From Mycobacterium scrofulaceum (GTDB taxonomy: Bacteria > Actinomycetota > Actinomycetes > Mycobacteriales > Mycobacteriaceae): a stretch of 47,973 bases of DNA. The notes under the pieces were generated by a model, which did not search any database, was not told the DNA's origin, and saw only the letters and a list, made by a program, of their open reading frames with translations. The stretch covers positions 1 to 47,973 of the forward strand of contig NZ_LZJW01000089.1 in the NCBI RefSeq assembly GCF_001667885.1, given 5' to 3'. The translations under genes and the position numbers were made by a program. Below, piece after piece: positions 39,631-47,973 of this stretch. Numbering within the stretch: the stretch's first letter is position 1; every line of letters begins with the position of its first letter.

Positions 39631-39704
39631 TCGGGGTGACAGGATTTGAACCTGCGGCCTTCCGCTCCCAAAGCGGATGCGCTACCAAGCTGCGCTACAC
39701 CCCG
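39631..39704 (-). tRNA. tRNA-Pro (UGG)
   Basis: A 74-base cloverleaf. The acceptor CGGGGTG pairs with CACCCCG, with A as discriminator. The anticodon loop TTTGGGA gives anticodon UGG. The T-loop reads GGTTCAAATCC. CCA is not encoded. It lies just upstream of tig. Confidence 0.95.
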
Positions 39705-39852
39705 CGCTGACCTCGATGATCCTAAGGCCCCGCAGGGCCGGGTTGGCCACAGGCTTCGCGACGAACTCGCAGACCCTCACGGAGCGATCACAAGACCGCG
39801 TCGATTAGATTTGATCCTCGTCGACAGCTACAGTCACGCTCGACTAACACAT

Positions 39853-39923
39853 GCGGGCGTAGCTCAATGGTAGAGCCCTAGTCTTCCAAACTAGCTACGC
39901 GGGTTCGATTCCCGTCGCCCGCT
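39853..39923 (+). tRNA. tRNA-Gly (UCC)
   Basis: 71 bases. The acceptor GCGGGCG pairs with CGCCCGC. The anticodon arm CTAGTCTTCCAAACTAG places UCC at the anticodon. The T-arm is GGGTTCGATTCCC. CCA is not encoded. Confidence 0.95.
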
Positions 39924-39957
39924 CTGGATCGAAGGATCTGCTCCAAAGAAAGGCGCC

Positions 39958-41148
39958 ATGAGCGACCTAAAAACGGACGCGGCTATCCACGGCTCATGCG
40001 CGTCGGAATTCGTCGGAGTGCGCGACGCTTTCCAGCGCAATTTCTTCGACGGCGACGAAGTCGGCGCGGCCGTCGCCGTGTGGGTCGACGGCACCCTTGT
40101 CGTCAACCTCTGGGGCGGCTGGGCCGACGCCGCCCGCACCCGGCCCTGGCGCCAAGACACCCTGACCACGGTGTTGTCCGGCACCAAGGGCCTGTCGGCA
40201 ACGTGCGTCCACCAGCTGGCCGACCGCGGCGAACTGGACCTGCAGGCACCGGTGGCCCACTACTGGCCCGAGTTCGGGCAGGCGGGCAAACAAGACATTA
40301 CGTTGGCGATGGTGATGAGCCACCGCTCCGGGGTGATCGGGCCGCGCACCCGGCTGCGCTGGGAGGACGTAGCCGACTGGGATTTCGTCTGCACACAGCT
40401 GGCCGCCGCCGAACCCTATTGGGAGCCGGGAACCGCCCAGGGCTATCACATGACCACCTTCGGGTTCATCCTCGGCGAGGTGTTCCGGCGGGTCACCGGC
40501 CGCACCATCGGCCAGTACCTGCGCACCGAGATCGCCGAACCGTTCGGCGCCGACGTCCACATCGGTTTGTCGCTGGCCGAACAACGCCGCTGCGCCGAGC
40601 GGGTCAACAAGCCGCACGCCCGCGACCTGTTGGCCGACGCGCAAGCCCCCGGCTACCCGAGCAGCCTCACCGAACATCCCAAGGCCGCGTTGTCGATCTC
40701 GATGGGCTTCGCCCCCGACGACGAGCTCGGGTCGCACGACCTGCAACTGTGGCGCGAACTCGAATTCCCCGGGACCAACGGGCAGGTGTCGGCCCTGGGC
40801 TTGGCGACGTTCTACAACGCGCTGGCGCAGGAGAAGGTCCTCAGCCGCGAGCACATGGACCGGGTGCGGGAGTGTCAGGGCGGGCTGGACACCGACCTGG
40901 TGCTGGGCCCGCGGGTGGCCGACCATGGGTGGGGCCTGGGCTACATGCTCAACCAGCGGTGCGTCAACGGGCCCAACCCGCGGATCTTCGGCCACGGCGG
41001 GCTCGGAGGTTCCTTCGGTTTCGTCGATCTGGAACACCGGATCGGCTACGCGTACGTGATGAACCGCTTCGACGCCACCAAAGCCAACGCGGACCCGCGC
41101 AGCCTCGCCTTGAGCAACGAGGTCTACGCGGCGCTCGGAGTGATCTAG
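39958..41148 (+). CDS. lipP: Esterase of the beta-lactamase/LipP family
   Basis: 396 residues. Serine hydrolase with the class C beta-lactamase fold. The SxxK motif Ser74-x-x-Lys77 (VLSGTKGLSA) and the HGGLGGSFGF loop near the C-terminus are visible. No signal peptide. The ATG at 39958 follows GAAAGG. It is next to tRNA-Gly, as in Rv2463. Confidence 0.88.
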   Translation: MSDLKTDAAIHGSCASEFVGVRDAFQRNFFDGDEVGAAVAVWVDGTLVVNLWGGWADAARTRPWRQDTLTTVLSGTKGLSATCVHQLADRGELDLQAPVAHYWPEFGQAGKQDITLAMVMSHRSGVIGPRTRLRWEDVADWDFVCTQLAAAEPYWEPGTAQGYHMTTFGFILGEVFRRVTGRTIGQYLRTEIAEPFGADVHIGLSLAEQRRCAERVNKPHARDLLADAQAPGYPSSLTEHPKAALSISMGFAPDDELGSHDLQLWRELEFPGTNGQVSALGLATFYNALAQEKVLSREHMDRVRECQGGLDTDLVLGPRVADHGWGLGYMLNQRCVNGPNPRIFGHGGLGGSFGFVDLEHRIGYAYVMNRFDATKANADPRSLALSNEVYAALGVI

Positions 41149-41157
41149 GACCCATGA

Positions 41158-41191
41158 AAACGCGCCCCGCCGGTCACGGCAGGGCGCGTTT
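41158..41191. terminator. Bidirectional hairpin between lipP and the collagen-like gene
   Basis: AAACGCGCCC (41158-41167) pairs with GGGCGCGTTT (41182-41191), and the loop itself has GCCG/CGGC. The A-run on one side and T-run on the other make it a plausible terminator for both convergent genes. Confidence 0.8.
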
Positions 41192-41203
41192 CGGTTGCGC
41201 GGA

Positions 41204-41512
41204 TCAGGGGTGCCAGCCGGGCGGCCCGGGCGGCCCCGGCGGACCCCATGGCCCAGGAGGCCCCGGCGGACCCCAGCCGGGGGGCGGCGGCCCCGGGTGT
41301 CCCCACCCCGGAGGTCCCGGCGGTCCGCCGCGCCAGTCGTGGCAGTTGTTCCAGTCCCAGTTGTTACCCCAGCCCGGATCCCAGAACTCACCCGGGCACC
41401 ACTGCGGGAAGGGTCCGGGATGCGCTGCCGCTTCGGTCGCGACGCCCAAGCCCGCCAGCCCCAACCCGCCAATCGCGAGAGCCGTTGCGGCCAAACGAGG
41501 AATTGTTTTCAT
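41204..41512 (-). CDS. Small secreted Gly/Pro-rich, collagen-like protein
   Basis: 102 residues. A signal peptide (MKTIPRLAATALAIGGLGLA ... ATEAAAHPG) is followed by a short Trp/Asn/Asp segment with two Cys (WCPGEFW ... NNCHDW), then about 50 residues of PGPP, PPG and GPPGP repeats. No GXY triple-helix register is perfectly kept, but the repeat is collagen-like. Small proline/glycine-rich secreted proteins with an N-terminal WxxxxW segment are common in mycobacteria. Function unknown. It is convergent with lipP. Confidence 0.75.
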   Translation of the reverse strand: MKTIPRLAATALAIGGLGLAGLGVATEAAAHPGPFPQWCPGEFWDPGWGNNWDWNNCHDWRGGPPGPPGWGHPGPPPPGWGPPGPPGPWGPPGPPGPPGWHP

Positions 41513-41598
41513 AACCTAACCAATACCCCGGTGGCCGCCGAGCCTAAACAGTAGACGCGAACGTTTCTTGAAGAAAAGTCCCGCCGATGGCGGCGGCA

Positions 41599-42399
41599 TC
41601 ACTTCTGGCAGGTGGGGCACCAGAACACGTTGCGGCCTTCCAAGACGGCCGTGCGGATCGAGTCGCCGCAGACCCGGCAGGCCTCGCCGGCGCGCCGGTA
41701 CACGTAGGTCCTGGGCCGCCCGGCCCGGTACGACGGCGGCCCGTGGTCGTGCTCAGGCCGCACGACCACGATCTTGCCGCGGCGGAAGCCGACCTTCATC
41801 AGCTCCACCAGATCGGTCCACGCCGCATCGAACTCCGCTTCGCCGATGTCTCGGCCGGGGCGAAACGGATCGATGTTGTGGCGGTAGAGCAGCTCGTTGC
41901 GGTAGACGTTGCCCACGCCGGCGACGATGGTCTGATCCATCAACAGGGCGCCGATGGGCCTGCGGGACTTCGTGATTCGGTTCCATGCCCAAGACGGGTC
42001 GGCGTCGTTGCGCAGCGGGTCGGGGCCGAGCTTGGCGAGCACGTCGGAGACCTGACCCTCGTCGATCACCTCGCAGACGGTCGGTCCGCGCAAGTCGGTG
42101 CCGTAGTCGGCGCCGACCATGCGCATCCGTACCTGCCCGACCGGTTCCGGAAGGACCGCTCCCTCGCGTGGCCATTCGGTGAAGGCGCCGTACAGGCCGA
42201 GGTGGACGTGCACGATCGGCCCGCCGTCGTAGTGGTGGAAGAGATGTTTGCCCCAGACACTGGTGCGGCGTAGCACGCGGCCGTCCACCACGGCCGAGTC
42301 GGCGAATCGGCCCTGCGGGCTCGACACCGCCACGGGCGCGCCGCCGAACCGGCGTTGGTGCAGCCGGGCCAGCCGGTGCAGGGTATGCCCTTCGGGCAT
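41599..42399 (-). CDS. nei1: Endonuclease VIII-type DNA glycosylase
   Basis: 266 residues. Pro2 and Glu3 of MPEGHTLHRLAR are the catalytic N-terminus, and GVGNVYRNELLYRHNI is the helix-two-turn-helix. The C-terminal zinc finger has CRVCG and CPTC. Base-excision repair of oxidised pyrimidines. It corresponds to Rv2464c (Nei1). Confidence 0.92.
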   Translation of the reverse strand: MPEGHTLHRLARLHQRRFGGAPVAVSSPQGRFADSAVVDGRVLRRTSVWGKHLFHHYDGGPIVHVHLGLYGAFTEWPREGAVLPEPVGQVRMRMVGADYGTDLRGPTVCEVIDEGQVSDVLAKLGPDPLRNDADPSWAWNRITKSRRPIGALLMDQTIVAGVGNVYRNELLYRHNIDPFRPGRDIGEAEFDAAWTDLVELMKVGFRRGKIVVVRPEHDHGPPSYRAGRPRTYVYRRAGEACRVCGDSIRTAVLEGRNVFWCPTCQK

Positions 42400-42402
42400 G
42401 GC

Positions 42403-42891
42403 TTACGCCGGCGCGCCGGGCACCGGCGGCGCCTGGTGGGTGCGTTCGTATTCGGCGAGGATGTCGATACGGCGTTGGTGGCGTTCGGCTTTCGACCATT
42501 GCGCGCTCAGGAAGGCGTCGACGATGGCCAACGCCTCCTCGACGGTGTGCATGCGGCCGCCGATCCCGATCAACTGGGCGTTGTTGTGCTCGCGGGCCAG
42601 CGTCGCCGTCTCGACGCTCCACGCCAGCGCGCAGCGTGCCCCGGGGACCTTGTTGGCCGCGATCTGCTCACCGTTGCCCGACCCGCCCAGCACGATGCCC
42701 AGGCTGTCCGGGTCGGCCACCGTGCGGGTCGCCGCGGCGATGCAGAAAGCCGGGTAGTCGTCCTCGGCGTCATAGGTGAAGGCGCCGCAATCGATCGGCT
42801 CGTGCCCGGCCCCTTCGAGGTGGGCGATGATCTGCTGCTTGAGCTCGAATCCGGCGTGGTCAGAGCCGAGGTAGACGCGCATGCCCGCCAT
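42403..42891 (-). CDS. rpiB: Ribose-5-phosphate isomerase B
   Basis: 162 residues. It interconverts ribose-5-phosphate and ribulose-5-phosphate. MRVYLGSDHAGFELKQ and LGIVLGGSGNGEQIAANKVP are family signatures. ATG at 42891; it ends three bases before the nei1 start. Confidence 0.96.
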   Translation of the reverse strand: MAGMRVYLGSDHAGFELKQQIIAHLEGAGHEPIDCGAFTYDAEDDYPAFCIAAATRTVADPDSLGIVLGGSGNGEQIAANKVPGARCALAWSVETATLAREHNNAQLIGIGGRMHTVEEALAIVDAFLSAQWSKAERHQRRIDILAEYERTHQAPPVPGAPA

Positions 42892-42950
42892 CCTTGCATG
42901 CCGGGGTCGTTTGGACCCCCCAGGCGTCCGGCCGTTCAGTGCGACGCGAC

Positions 42951-43020
42951 GGCTTTGCGGGTGCGGTGGGGCCCCGTGACACGCGGGGCGCGGGGCCGCC
43001 CTCGCACAACACCCAAAGCC
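42951..43020. other. Strong secondary structure between rpiB and the Rv2466c homologue
   Basis: GGCTTT at 42951 pairs with AAAGCC at 43015, and nested GCCCCG/CGGGGC segments fill the interior, giving an almost 70-base hairpin. It lies downstream of the 43047 stop and upstream of rpiB, so it is either a terminator or a leader. Confidence 0.35.
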
Positions 43021-43046
43021 GCGGTGTCACAACCGCCGCCCGACGC

Positions 43047-43670
43047 CTAGTCGAATTCGGGCTTCTCGGTGCGGGTCCGCTTGAGTTCGAAGAAGTGCGG
43101 ATAGGACGCGAAGGTCACCGACGCGTCCCACAGCTTGCCGGCCTCCTCGCCGCGGGGGATCTTCGAGAGCACCGGGCCGAAGAACGCCACACCGTTGACG
43201 TGGATGGTCGGCGTGCCGACGTCGTCGCCGACCGCGTCCATGCCGGCGTGGTGGCTCTTGCGCAGGGCGTCGTCGTAGGCCTCGCTGGTGGCGGCCTCGG
43301 CGAGTTCCGCCGGCAGTCCGGCGTCGGCCAGCGACAGCTTGATGACCTCTTCGAGGTTCTTGTTGTCCTCGTTATGAATCCGGGTGCCCATCGCCGTGTA
43401 CAGCGGGTCCAGCACCCCGGCCCCGTGCGCCTGCTCGGCGGCGATCGCCACCCGCACCGGCCCCCATGCGTGCTTCATCATCTCGCGATACCTGTCGGGC
43501 AGCCCTTCGCGGTTCTCGTTGAGGATCGCCAGGCTCATGACGTGGAAGTGCACGTCGATGTCGCGGACCTTCTCCACCTCGAGGATCCAGCGCGACGTGA
43601 TCCAGCACCAGGGGCACAGCGGATCGAACCAGAAATCGGCTTGGTCTTTCCCGGCAGCCGTGTCAGGCAT
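43047..43670 (-). CDS. DsbA-like thioredoxin-fold oxidoreductase (Rv2466c homologue)
   Basis: 207 residues, the same length as Rv2466c. The active site CPWC is at 19-22 ([16 protein letters not shown]). The helical insert and cis-proline segment ([10 protein letters not shown]) are present. The M. tuberculosis protein is a mycoredoxin-dependent reductase that activates the prodrug TP053 and is induced by oxidative stress. A long frame upstream (to 45230) is antisense to pepN. Confidence 0.93.
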   Translation of the reverse strand: MPDTAAGKDQADFWFDPLCPWCWITSRWILEVEKVRDIDVHFHVMSLAILNENREGLPDRYREMMKHAWGPVRVAIAAEQAHGAGVLDPLYTAMGTRIHNEDNKNLEEVIKLSLADAGLPAELAEAATSEAYDDALRKSHHAGMDAVGDDVGTPTIHVNGVAFFGPVLSKIPRGEEAGKLWDASVTFASYPHFFELKRTRTEKPEFD

Positions 43671-43775
43671 AGTGCAATCCTCTCGTCGGTCAACACACCG
43701 TCCAGCACAACCGTAGGCGCCCCGCCCCTGTTCCCACAGTGCCCGCGACGGGGACCGGGGACGTAAGTTGGACGC

Positions 43776-46361
43776 GTGGCCCTTCCTAACCTCACCCGGG
43801 ACCAGGCCGTCGAACGCGCCGCCCTGATCACCGTCGACAGCTACCGGATCCAGCTCGATGTCACCGACGGCAACGGAAACCCGGGCGAACGCACCTTCCG
43901 GTCCACGACCACCGTGGTGTTCGACGCGCTGCCGGGCGCCGACACCTACATCGACCTCGCGGCCGATACGGTGCGCGCCGCTACCCTCAACGGCCGCCAA
44001 TTGGATGTGTCCGGATACGACGAATCGACCGGGATCCCGTTGCTCGGCCTCGAGAAGCGCAACGTCCTGGAGATCGACGCGGACTGCCGCTACTCCAACA
44101 CCGGTGAGGGCCTGCACCACTTCGTCGACCCGGTCGACAACGAAACGTATCTGTACTCCCAATTCGAAACCGCCGACGCCAAGCGGATGTTCGCCTGTTT
44201 CGACCAGCCCGACCTCAAGGCGACGTTCGACCTGCGGGTGATTGCGCCCAAGCACTGGAAGGTGATCTCCAACGGCGCGACGGTCTCCGTGGAGGACGGC
44301 ACGCACACATTCGCCACCACCCCGAGGATGAGCACCTACCTGGTGGCCTTGATCGCCGGCCCGTACGCGGAGTGGAAAGACACGTACACCGACGAACACG
44401 GGGAGATCCCGCTGGGCATCTTCTGCCGGGAATCCTTGGCGCGCCACATGGACGCCGAGCGGCTGTTCACCCAAACCAAACAGGGATTCGGTTTCTACCA
44501 CAAGAACTTTGGGCTGCCGTATGCGTTCGGCAAATACGATCAGCTCTTCGTTCCCGAATTCAACGCCGGCGCAATGGAAAACGCGGGGGCGGTCACCTTC
44601 CTGGAGGACTACGTCTTTCGCAGCAAGGTCACCCGGGCCTCCTACGAACGGCGCGCCGAGACAGTGCTGCACGAGATGGCGCACATGTGGTTCGGGGACC
44701 TGGTCACGATGACCTGGTGGGACGACCTGTGGCTCAACGAGTCGTTCGCGACGTTCGCGTCGGTGCTCTGCCAGGCGGAGGCCACCGAATTCACCGAGGC
44801 CTGGACGACTTTCGCCACCGTCGAGAAATCGTGGGCGTATCGCCAGGACCAACTGCCCTCGACGCATCCGATCGCCGCCGACATCCCCGACCTGGCGGCG
44901 GTCGAGGTGAACTTCGACGGCATCACCTACGCCAAGGGCGCCTCCGTCCTCAAGCAGCTCGTCGCCTACGTCGGGCTGGAGCATTTCCTGGCCGGGCTGC
45001 CCGACTACTTCCGCAGACACGCGTTCGGCAACGCCACCTTCGACGACCTGGTCGCCGCGCTGGAGAAGGCGTCGGGCCGCGACCTGTCCGACTGGGGGCA
45101 GCAGTGGTTGAAGACGACCGGCCTGAACACACTGCGGCCGGATTTCGACGTCGACGCCGGCGGCAAATTCACCCGGTTCGCGGTGACCCAGAGCGGCGCC
45201 GCCCCGGGGGCCGGCGAGACGAGGGTGCACCGGCTGGCGATCGGAATCTACGACGACGACGGCTCCGGTGGAGCCGGCAAGCTGGTGCGCGTGCGGCGGG
45301 AGGAACTCGACGTCGAGGGCGCCGTCACGGAAGTGCCTGCGCTGGTTGGTGTTTCACGCGGGCAGCTGGTCCTGGTCAACGATGACGACCTGACGTATTG
45401 CTCGCTGCGGCTGGACGGCGAGTCGCTGCAGACCGCGCTGGCCCGCATCGCCGATATCGCCGAGCCGCTACCGCGGTCTCTGGTGTGGTCGGCGGCGTGG
45501 GAGATGACGCGCGAGGCCGAACTGCGCGCCCGTGACTTCGTGGCGCTGGTCTCGGGCGGCGTGCACGCCGAAACCGAGGTGGGCGTTGCGCAGCGGCTGC
45601 TGCTGCAGGCGCAGACGGCGCTGGCCTCCTACGCCGAGCCGGCGTGGGCGCAGCAGCACGGGTGGCCGCAGTTCGCCGACCGGCTGCTGGAGCTGGCCCG
45701 CGCAGCCGAGCCCGGCTCGGATCATCAGCTCGCCTTCGTCAACAGCCTGTGCTCATCGGTGCTCTCGACCCGCCACGTCGTGACGCTGGCGAACCTGCTC
45801 GACCACGACCCGGCGGATCTCGGGTTGGCCGGCCTCGAGATCGATACCGACCTGCGCTGGCGCATCGTGACCGCGCTGGCCAGCGCCGGCGAGATCGACG
45901 CCGACGGGCCCGCGACACCCTTCATCGACGCGGAGGTGCAGCGCGACCCCACGGCCGCCGGCAAGCGGCACGGGGCCCAAGCGGCGACGGCGCGGCCGCA
46001 ACAGCAGGTGAAGGAGGCGGCCTGGACCACGGTGATCGAGGACGACACCCTGGCCAACATCACGGCCCGCTCCATCATCGCGGGCTTCGCCCCGCCCGGC
46101 CAGCATCACCTGCTCGCACCGTTCACGGATCGCTACTTCGAGGCGATCCCGGGCGTGTGGGATCGGCGGTCCAGCGAAGTCGCGCAAACGGTGGTGATCG
46201 GCCTGTACCCCCACTGGAACATCAGCGAGGCCGGCATCGCGGCTGCCGACAAGTTCCTCTCCGACCCGGAGGTGCCGCCGGCGTTGCGGCGCCTGGTGCT
46301 CGAAGGCCAGGCCGGGGTGAAGCGGGCCCTGCGGGCCCGCACATTCGACGCGGCCGACTAG
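43776..46361 (+). CDS. pepN: Aminopeptidase N (M1 family)
   Basis: 861 residues from the GTG at 43776. GAMEN (265-269) binds the free N-terminus; HEMAH (299-303) and Glu322 (LNESF) bind zinc. The C-terminal helical ERAP1-like domain is complete. Cytosolic metallopeptidase. The 3' end overlaps the stop of the convergent gene by four bases (CTAG). Confidence 0.97.
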   Translation: MALPNLTRDQAVERAALITVDSYRIQLDVTDGNGNPGERTFRSTTTVVFDALPGADTYIDLAADTVRAATLNGRQLDVSGYDESTGIPLLGLEKRNVLEIDADCRYSNTGEGLHHFVDPVDNETYLYSQFETADAKRMFACFDQPDLKATFDLRVIAPKHWKVISNGATVSVEDGTHTFATTPRMSTYLVALIAGPYAEWKDTYTDEHGEIPLGIFCRESLARHMDAERLFTQTKQGFGFYHKNFGLPYAFGKYDQLFVPEFNAGAMENAGAVTFLEDYVFRSKVTRASYERRAETVLHEMAHMWFGDLVTMTWWDDLWLNESFATFASVLCQAEATEFTEAWTTFATVEKSWAYRQDQLPSTHPIAADIPDLAAVEVNFDGITYAKGASVLKQLVAYVGLEHFLAGLPDYFRRHAFGNATFDDLVAALEKASGRDLSDWGQQWLKTTGLNTLRPDFDVDAGGKFTRFAVTQSGAAPGAGETRVHRLAIGIYDDDGSGGAGKLVRVRREELDVEGAVTEVPALVGVSRGQLVLVNDDDLTYCSLRLDGESLQTALARIADIAEPLPRSLVWSAAWEMTREAELRARDFVALVSGGVHAETEVGVAQRLLLQAQTALASYAEPAWAQQHGWPQFADRLLELARAAEPGSDHQLAFVNSLCSSVLSTRHVVTLANLLDHDPADLGLAGLEIDTDLRWRIVTALASAGEIDADGPATPFIDAEVQRDPTAAGKRHGAQAATARPQQQVKEAAWTTVIEDDTLANITARSIIAGFAPPGQHHLLAPFTDRYFEAIPGVWDRRSSEVAQTVVIGLYPHWNISEAGIAAADKFLSDPEVPPALRRLVLEGQAGVKRALRARTFDAAD

Positions 46362-46825
46362 GCCGGGGAGATTCCCGCGCTCATGACGCGGATCGCGCTG
46401 ACCAGCCCGTCGACCAGGTCACCGCGCTCAAACGCCGAGGACGCGGCGGCGACGCCCAGCGGCGCCGACGACTCGGCGCCGCGGCCGCGGACCTGCGAGC
46501 CGTACACGACCTCGATGACCTTCTGGTCGGGCGAGACGGCCAACAGCACGGCGTCGTCCGGCGTGGGCACCTTGGCCAGGATCTCGCGCGCACGCGCGGC
46601 GGTGTCGGTGCCCAAGTCGCCGAGGTAGATGGCGAAGCGGGCCTTCGATGCCCGCGAGCCGAACTTCAGCGCGTCGTCAATGGCGACGAGATCCTTGGTC
46701 GGGAACGGAAAATGAACCGACAGCTCGCCGGGCTCGGTGACCCCGGAGAGTCGCCCGCTGGTGGTGATCACCCAGCCCTTGGGCAGCTCGTCCGGCTCGA
46801 TCGTCGCTACCTCACCACGTGCCAC
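46358..46825 (-). CDS. DUF5130-type protein (Rv2468c-like)
   Basis: 155 residues from the GTG at 46825; GGAGG lies eight bases upstream, which decides this start over an ATG at 46852. The segment [20 protein letters not shown] with later [20 protein letters not shown] suggests a TPM-like fold, as recalled for DUF5130. The N-terminus overlaps the ctaJ-like gene by 14 bases. Residues 29-52 are encoded again by the repeat at the window end. Function unknown. Confidence 0.8.
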   Translation of the reverse strand: MARGEVATIEPDELPKGWVITTSGRLSGVTEPGELSVHFPFPTKDLVAIDDALKFGSRASKARFAIYLGDLGTDTAARAREILAKVPTPDDAVLLAVSPDQKVIEVVYGSQVRGRGAESSAPLGVAAASSAFERGDLVDGLVSAIRVMSAGISPA

Positions 46826-47048
46826 TGGCGCCACCTCCGACTGAGAATCCATGTCCGCCGTGCCCACCGTGCGCGTGGCCGACGTCTTCGTCCGTGGCCG
46901 CCCACAGGATCGGCGGGTGCGTCCACTTCTCCCCCAGCTTGTAGGTCGCCGGGTGCGGTCCCTTGTGGGACCAGATCAGCAGCGCCAGGACGACCACCAG
47001 CAGCAACGGTATCCCGATGAAGTACAGGTGAATCTGCAGAAGGCTCAC
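46812..47048 (-). CDS. ctaJ: aa3-type cytochrome oxidase subunit CtaJ-like
   Basis: 78 residues from the GTG at 47048. One transmembrane helix ([19 protein letters not shown]) is followed by [22 protein letters not shown], then a His/Gly-rich stretch ([10 protein letters not shown]) and GGGASGTW. This matches my memory of CtaJ, the accessory subunit seen in the M. smegmatis bc1-aa3 supercomplex (MSMEG_4693). A search would confirm. It lies far from the main cta operons. Confidence 0.75.
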   Translation of the reverse strand: MSLLQIHLYFIGIPLLLVVVLALLIWSHKGPHPATYKLGEKWTHPPILWAATDEDVGHAHGGHGGHGFSVGGGASGTW

Positions 47049-47103
47049 GACGAAAACCGTATCTCACGCGCCGATTCCTCGGCACACTCGGACACGAGAT
47101 TGG

Positions 47104-47694
47104 TCAGGCCGCGCCTTCGCCGAGGTAGCGCGCCCAGGCCGGATCGAGCTCCTTGACCGTCGACAGCAGCCGCCAGTGCTGGCCCGTGGGCGGCAGCGGC
47201 GTCCGGCGCAGCGCCCAACCGAGTTCGGTCAACAGCTTGTCGCCCTTGCGGTGGTTGCATGTCGAGCAGCACGCCACACAGTTCTCCCAGGAGTGGTCGC
47301 CACCGCGGCTGCGGGGCACCACGTGGTCGACCGTGTCGGCCTTCGCCCCGCAGTAGGCGCAGGAGAACCGGTCCCGGTGCATCAGCGCGGCGCGGGTCAT
47401 CGGGACCCTGGCCCGGTAGGGGACGCGCACATAGGACCGCAGCTGGATCACCGAGGGCACGACGATCGAGCTGGTGGCCGAGTGGATCACGGGCCCGGCC
47501 GGGTCGTGGTGCACCACGTCGGCCTTCCCGCAGATCACCATCACGATGGCCCGCCGCATCGGCAGGGCGGTCAGCGGCTCGTAGGTGGAGTTCAGCAGCA
47601 GCACCCGCCGGCGGCTCCACACGGACGCGTGGAAGGTGTCGGCACCGCCGACGGCGTCATAGAAGGACTGAGGCTCGGAATCCATCGCCTCCAT
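47104..47694 (-). CDS. HNH endonuclease (Rv2469c-like)
   Basis: 196 residues from 47694; the ATG at 47685 (MDSEPQSF) is also possible. Zinc cysteines CAYCG and CSTCNHRKGDK flank the DHVVPRSRGG core and the ENCVACC Asn-Cys segment. Such HNH proteins are widespread in actinobacteria; the role is unknown. Confidence 0.85.
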   Translation of the reverse strand: MEAMDSEPQSFYDAVGGADTFHASVWSRRRVLLLNSTYEPLTALPMRRAIVMVICGKADVVHHDPAGPVIHSATSSIVVPSVIQLRSYVRVPYRARVPMTRAALMHRDRFSCAYCGAKADTVDHVVPRSRGGDHSWENCVACCSTCNHRKGDKLLTELGWALRRTPLPPTGQHWRLLSTVKELDPAWARYLGEGAA

Positions 47695-47827
47695 TTTGGT
47701 CCATCGCGGCGGCGCCGCGCCGCGCCGGGCCGCCGATGCGCCCGGTGTTCACCCGCGCGACATGCCGTTCACCTGCAATAGGGGTGCGATTGGCGGCGAA
47801 TCATGGTGGACTATCCGCGGAGGATCT

Positions 47828-47898
47828 ATGGCGCAGGGCAAAAGACGCCGCAGCCACCGCAGTTCCGGTGCCGCGGCAGGGTTAACCGGGCCCCCAAC
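47828..47898 (+). CDS. 5' end of an unidentified gene, cut by the terminal repeat
   Basis: ATG at 47828 follows GGAGG with four bases. It starts [20 protein letters not shown], a basic N-terminus. At 47899 the frame enters the copied DUF5130 DNA in a different frame and ends at 47944. Only about 24 native residues are present, so no product can be named. Confidence 0.35.
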
Positions 47899-47971
47899 CG
47901 CGTCGTCAATGGCGACGAGATCCTTGGTCGGGAACGGAAAATGAACCGACAGCTCGCCGGGCTCGGTGACC
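47899..47971. repeat. 73-bp exact copy of part of the DUF5130-type gene
   Basis: Identical to 46670-46742, in the same orientation, with offset 1,229. It ends at base 47971 with one mismatch in the last two bases. On the minus strand it encodes residues 29-52 of the DUF5130-type protein. Upstream and downstream bases differ at once. Either a tail of a second paralogous gene beyond the window or an assembly-end artefact. Confidence 0.95.
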
Positions 47972-47973
47972 AC

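Overview
The window is about 48 kb of high-GC DNA from a Mycobacterium, most likely a non-tuberculous species. The gene order follows the M. tuberculosis segment Rv2436 (rbsK) to Rv2469c almost gene for gene: rbsK, nadE, proB, obg, rpmA, rplU, rne, ndk, a DUF4233 gene, folC, valS, an enoyl-reductase-family gene, rpfE, mobA, korB, korA, an MFS gene, clpX, mmuM, clpP2, clpP1, tig, a lipP-like esterase, nei1, rpiB, the Rv2466c thioredoxin-fold gene, pepN, a DUF5130-type gene and an HNH gene. Family names come from motifs and from remembered M. tuberculosis relatives; no search was run.

Region by region. Bases 1-277 hold a perfect 77-bp inverted repeat and the 3' end of a cation-transporter-like gene. 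Bases 278-1156 are rbsK. Bases 1153-6706 are an accessory block: a divergent GntR/HutC regulator, a palindromic operator, and a translationally coupled operon for a MmgE/PrpD protein, an isocitrate lyase/PEP mutase-family lyase, LeuC-like and LeuD-like aconitase-superfamily subunits, and a PEBP-family protein. Together the enzymes have a dehydrate, rehydrate and cleave logic like the second half of the methylcitrate cycle or the dimethylmaleate branch of nicotinate fermentation. This is the best candidate for an undescribed system. Bases 6835-14797 hold a small membrane protein, nadE, a cysteine hydrolase, an unrecognised 289-residue protein, a class II-type sirtuin, a cytochrome P450 with a divergent TetR regulator, an OhrR-like MarR regulator and a DUF5313-type protein. 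Most of this is accessory compared with M. tuberculosis.

Bases 14804-27645 are core information-processing and metabolic genes on the minus strand. Bases 27719-29080 hold a frameshifted rpfE with a perfect terminator, then almost 1 kb of non-coding, structured, lower-GC DNA. Bases 29081-39563 hold mobA, the 2-oxoglutarate:ferredoxin oxidoreductase genes korAB, an MFS transporter, clpX, mmuM, clpP2-clpP1 and tig. tRNA-Pro(UGG) and tRNA-Gly(UCC) follow, then lipP, a collagen-like secreted protein, nei1, rpiB, the Rv2466c homologue, pepN, a DUF5130-type gene, a ctaJ-like cytochrome oxidase subunit and an HNH nuclease. The last 75 bases contain a 73-bp exact copy of part of the DUF5130-type gene 1,229 bp upstream.

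Both ends of the window therefore carry about 75-bp exact duplications at abrupt coding breaks. These may be real rearrangements, but assembly-end artefacts are at least as likely. The M. tuberculosis genes dctA (between rplU and rne) and the Rv2459 efflux gene (between mmuM and clpP2) are absent here.
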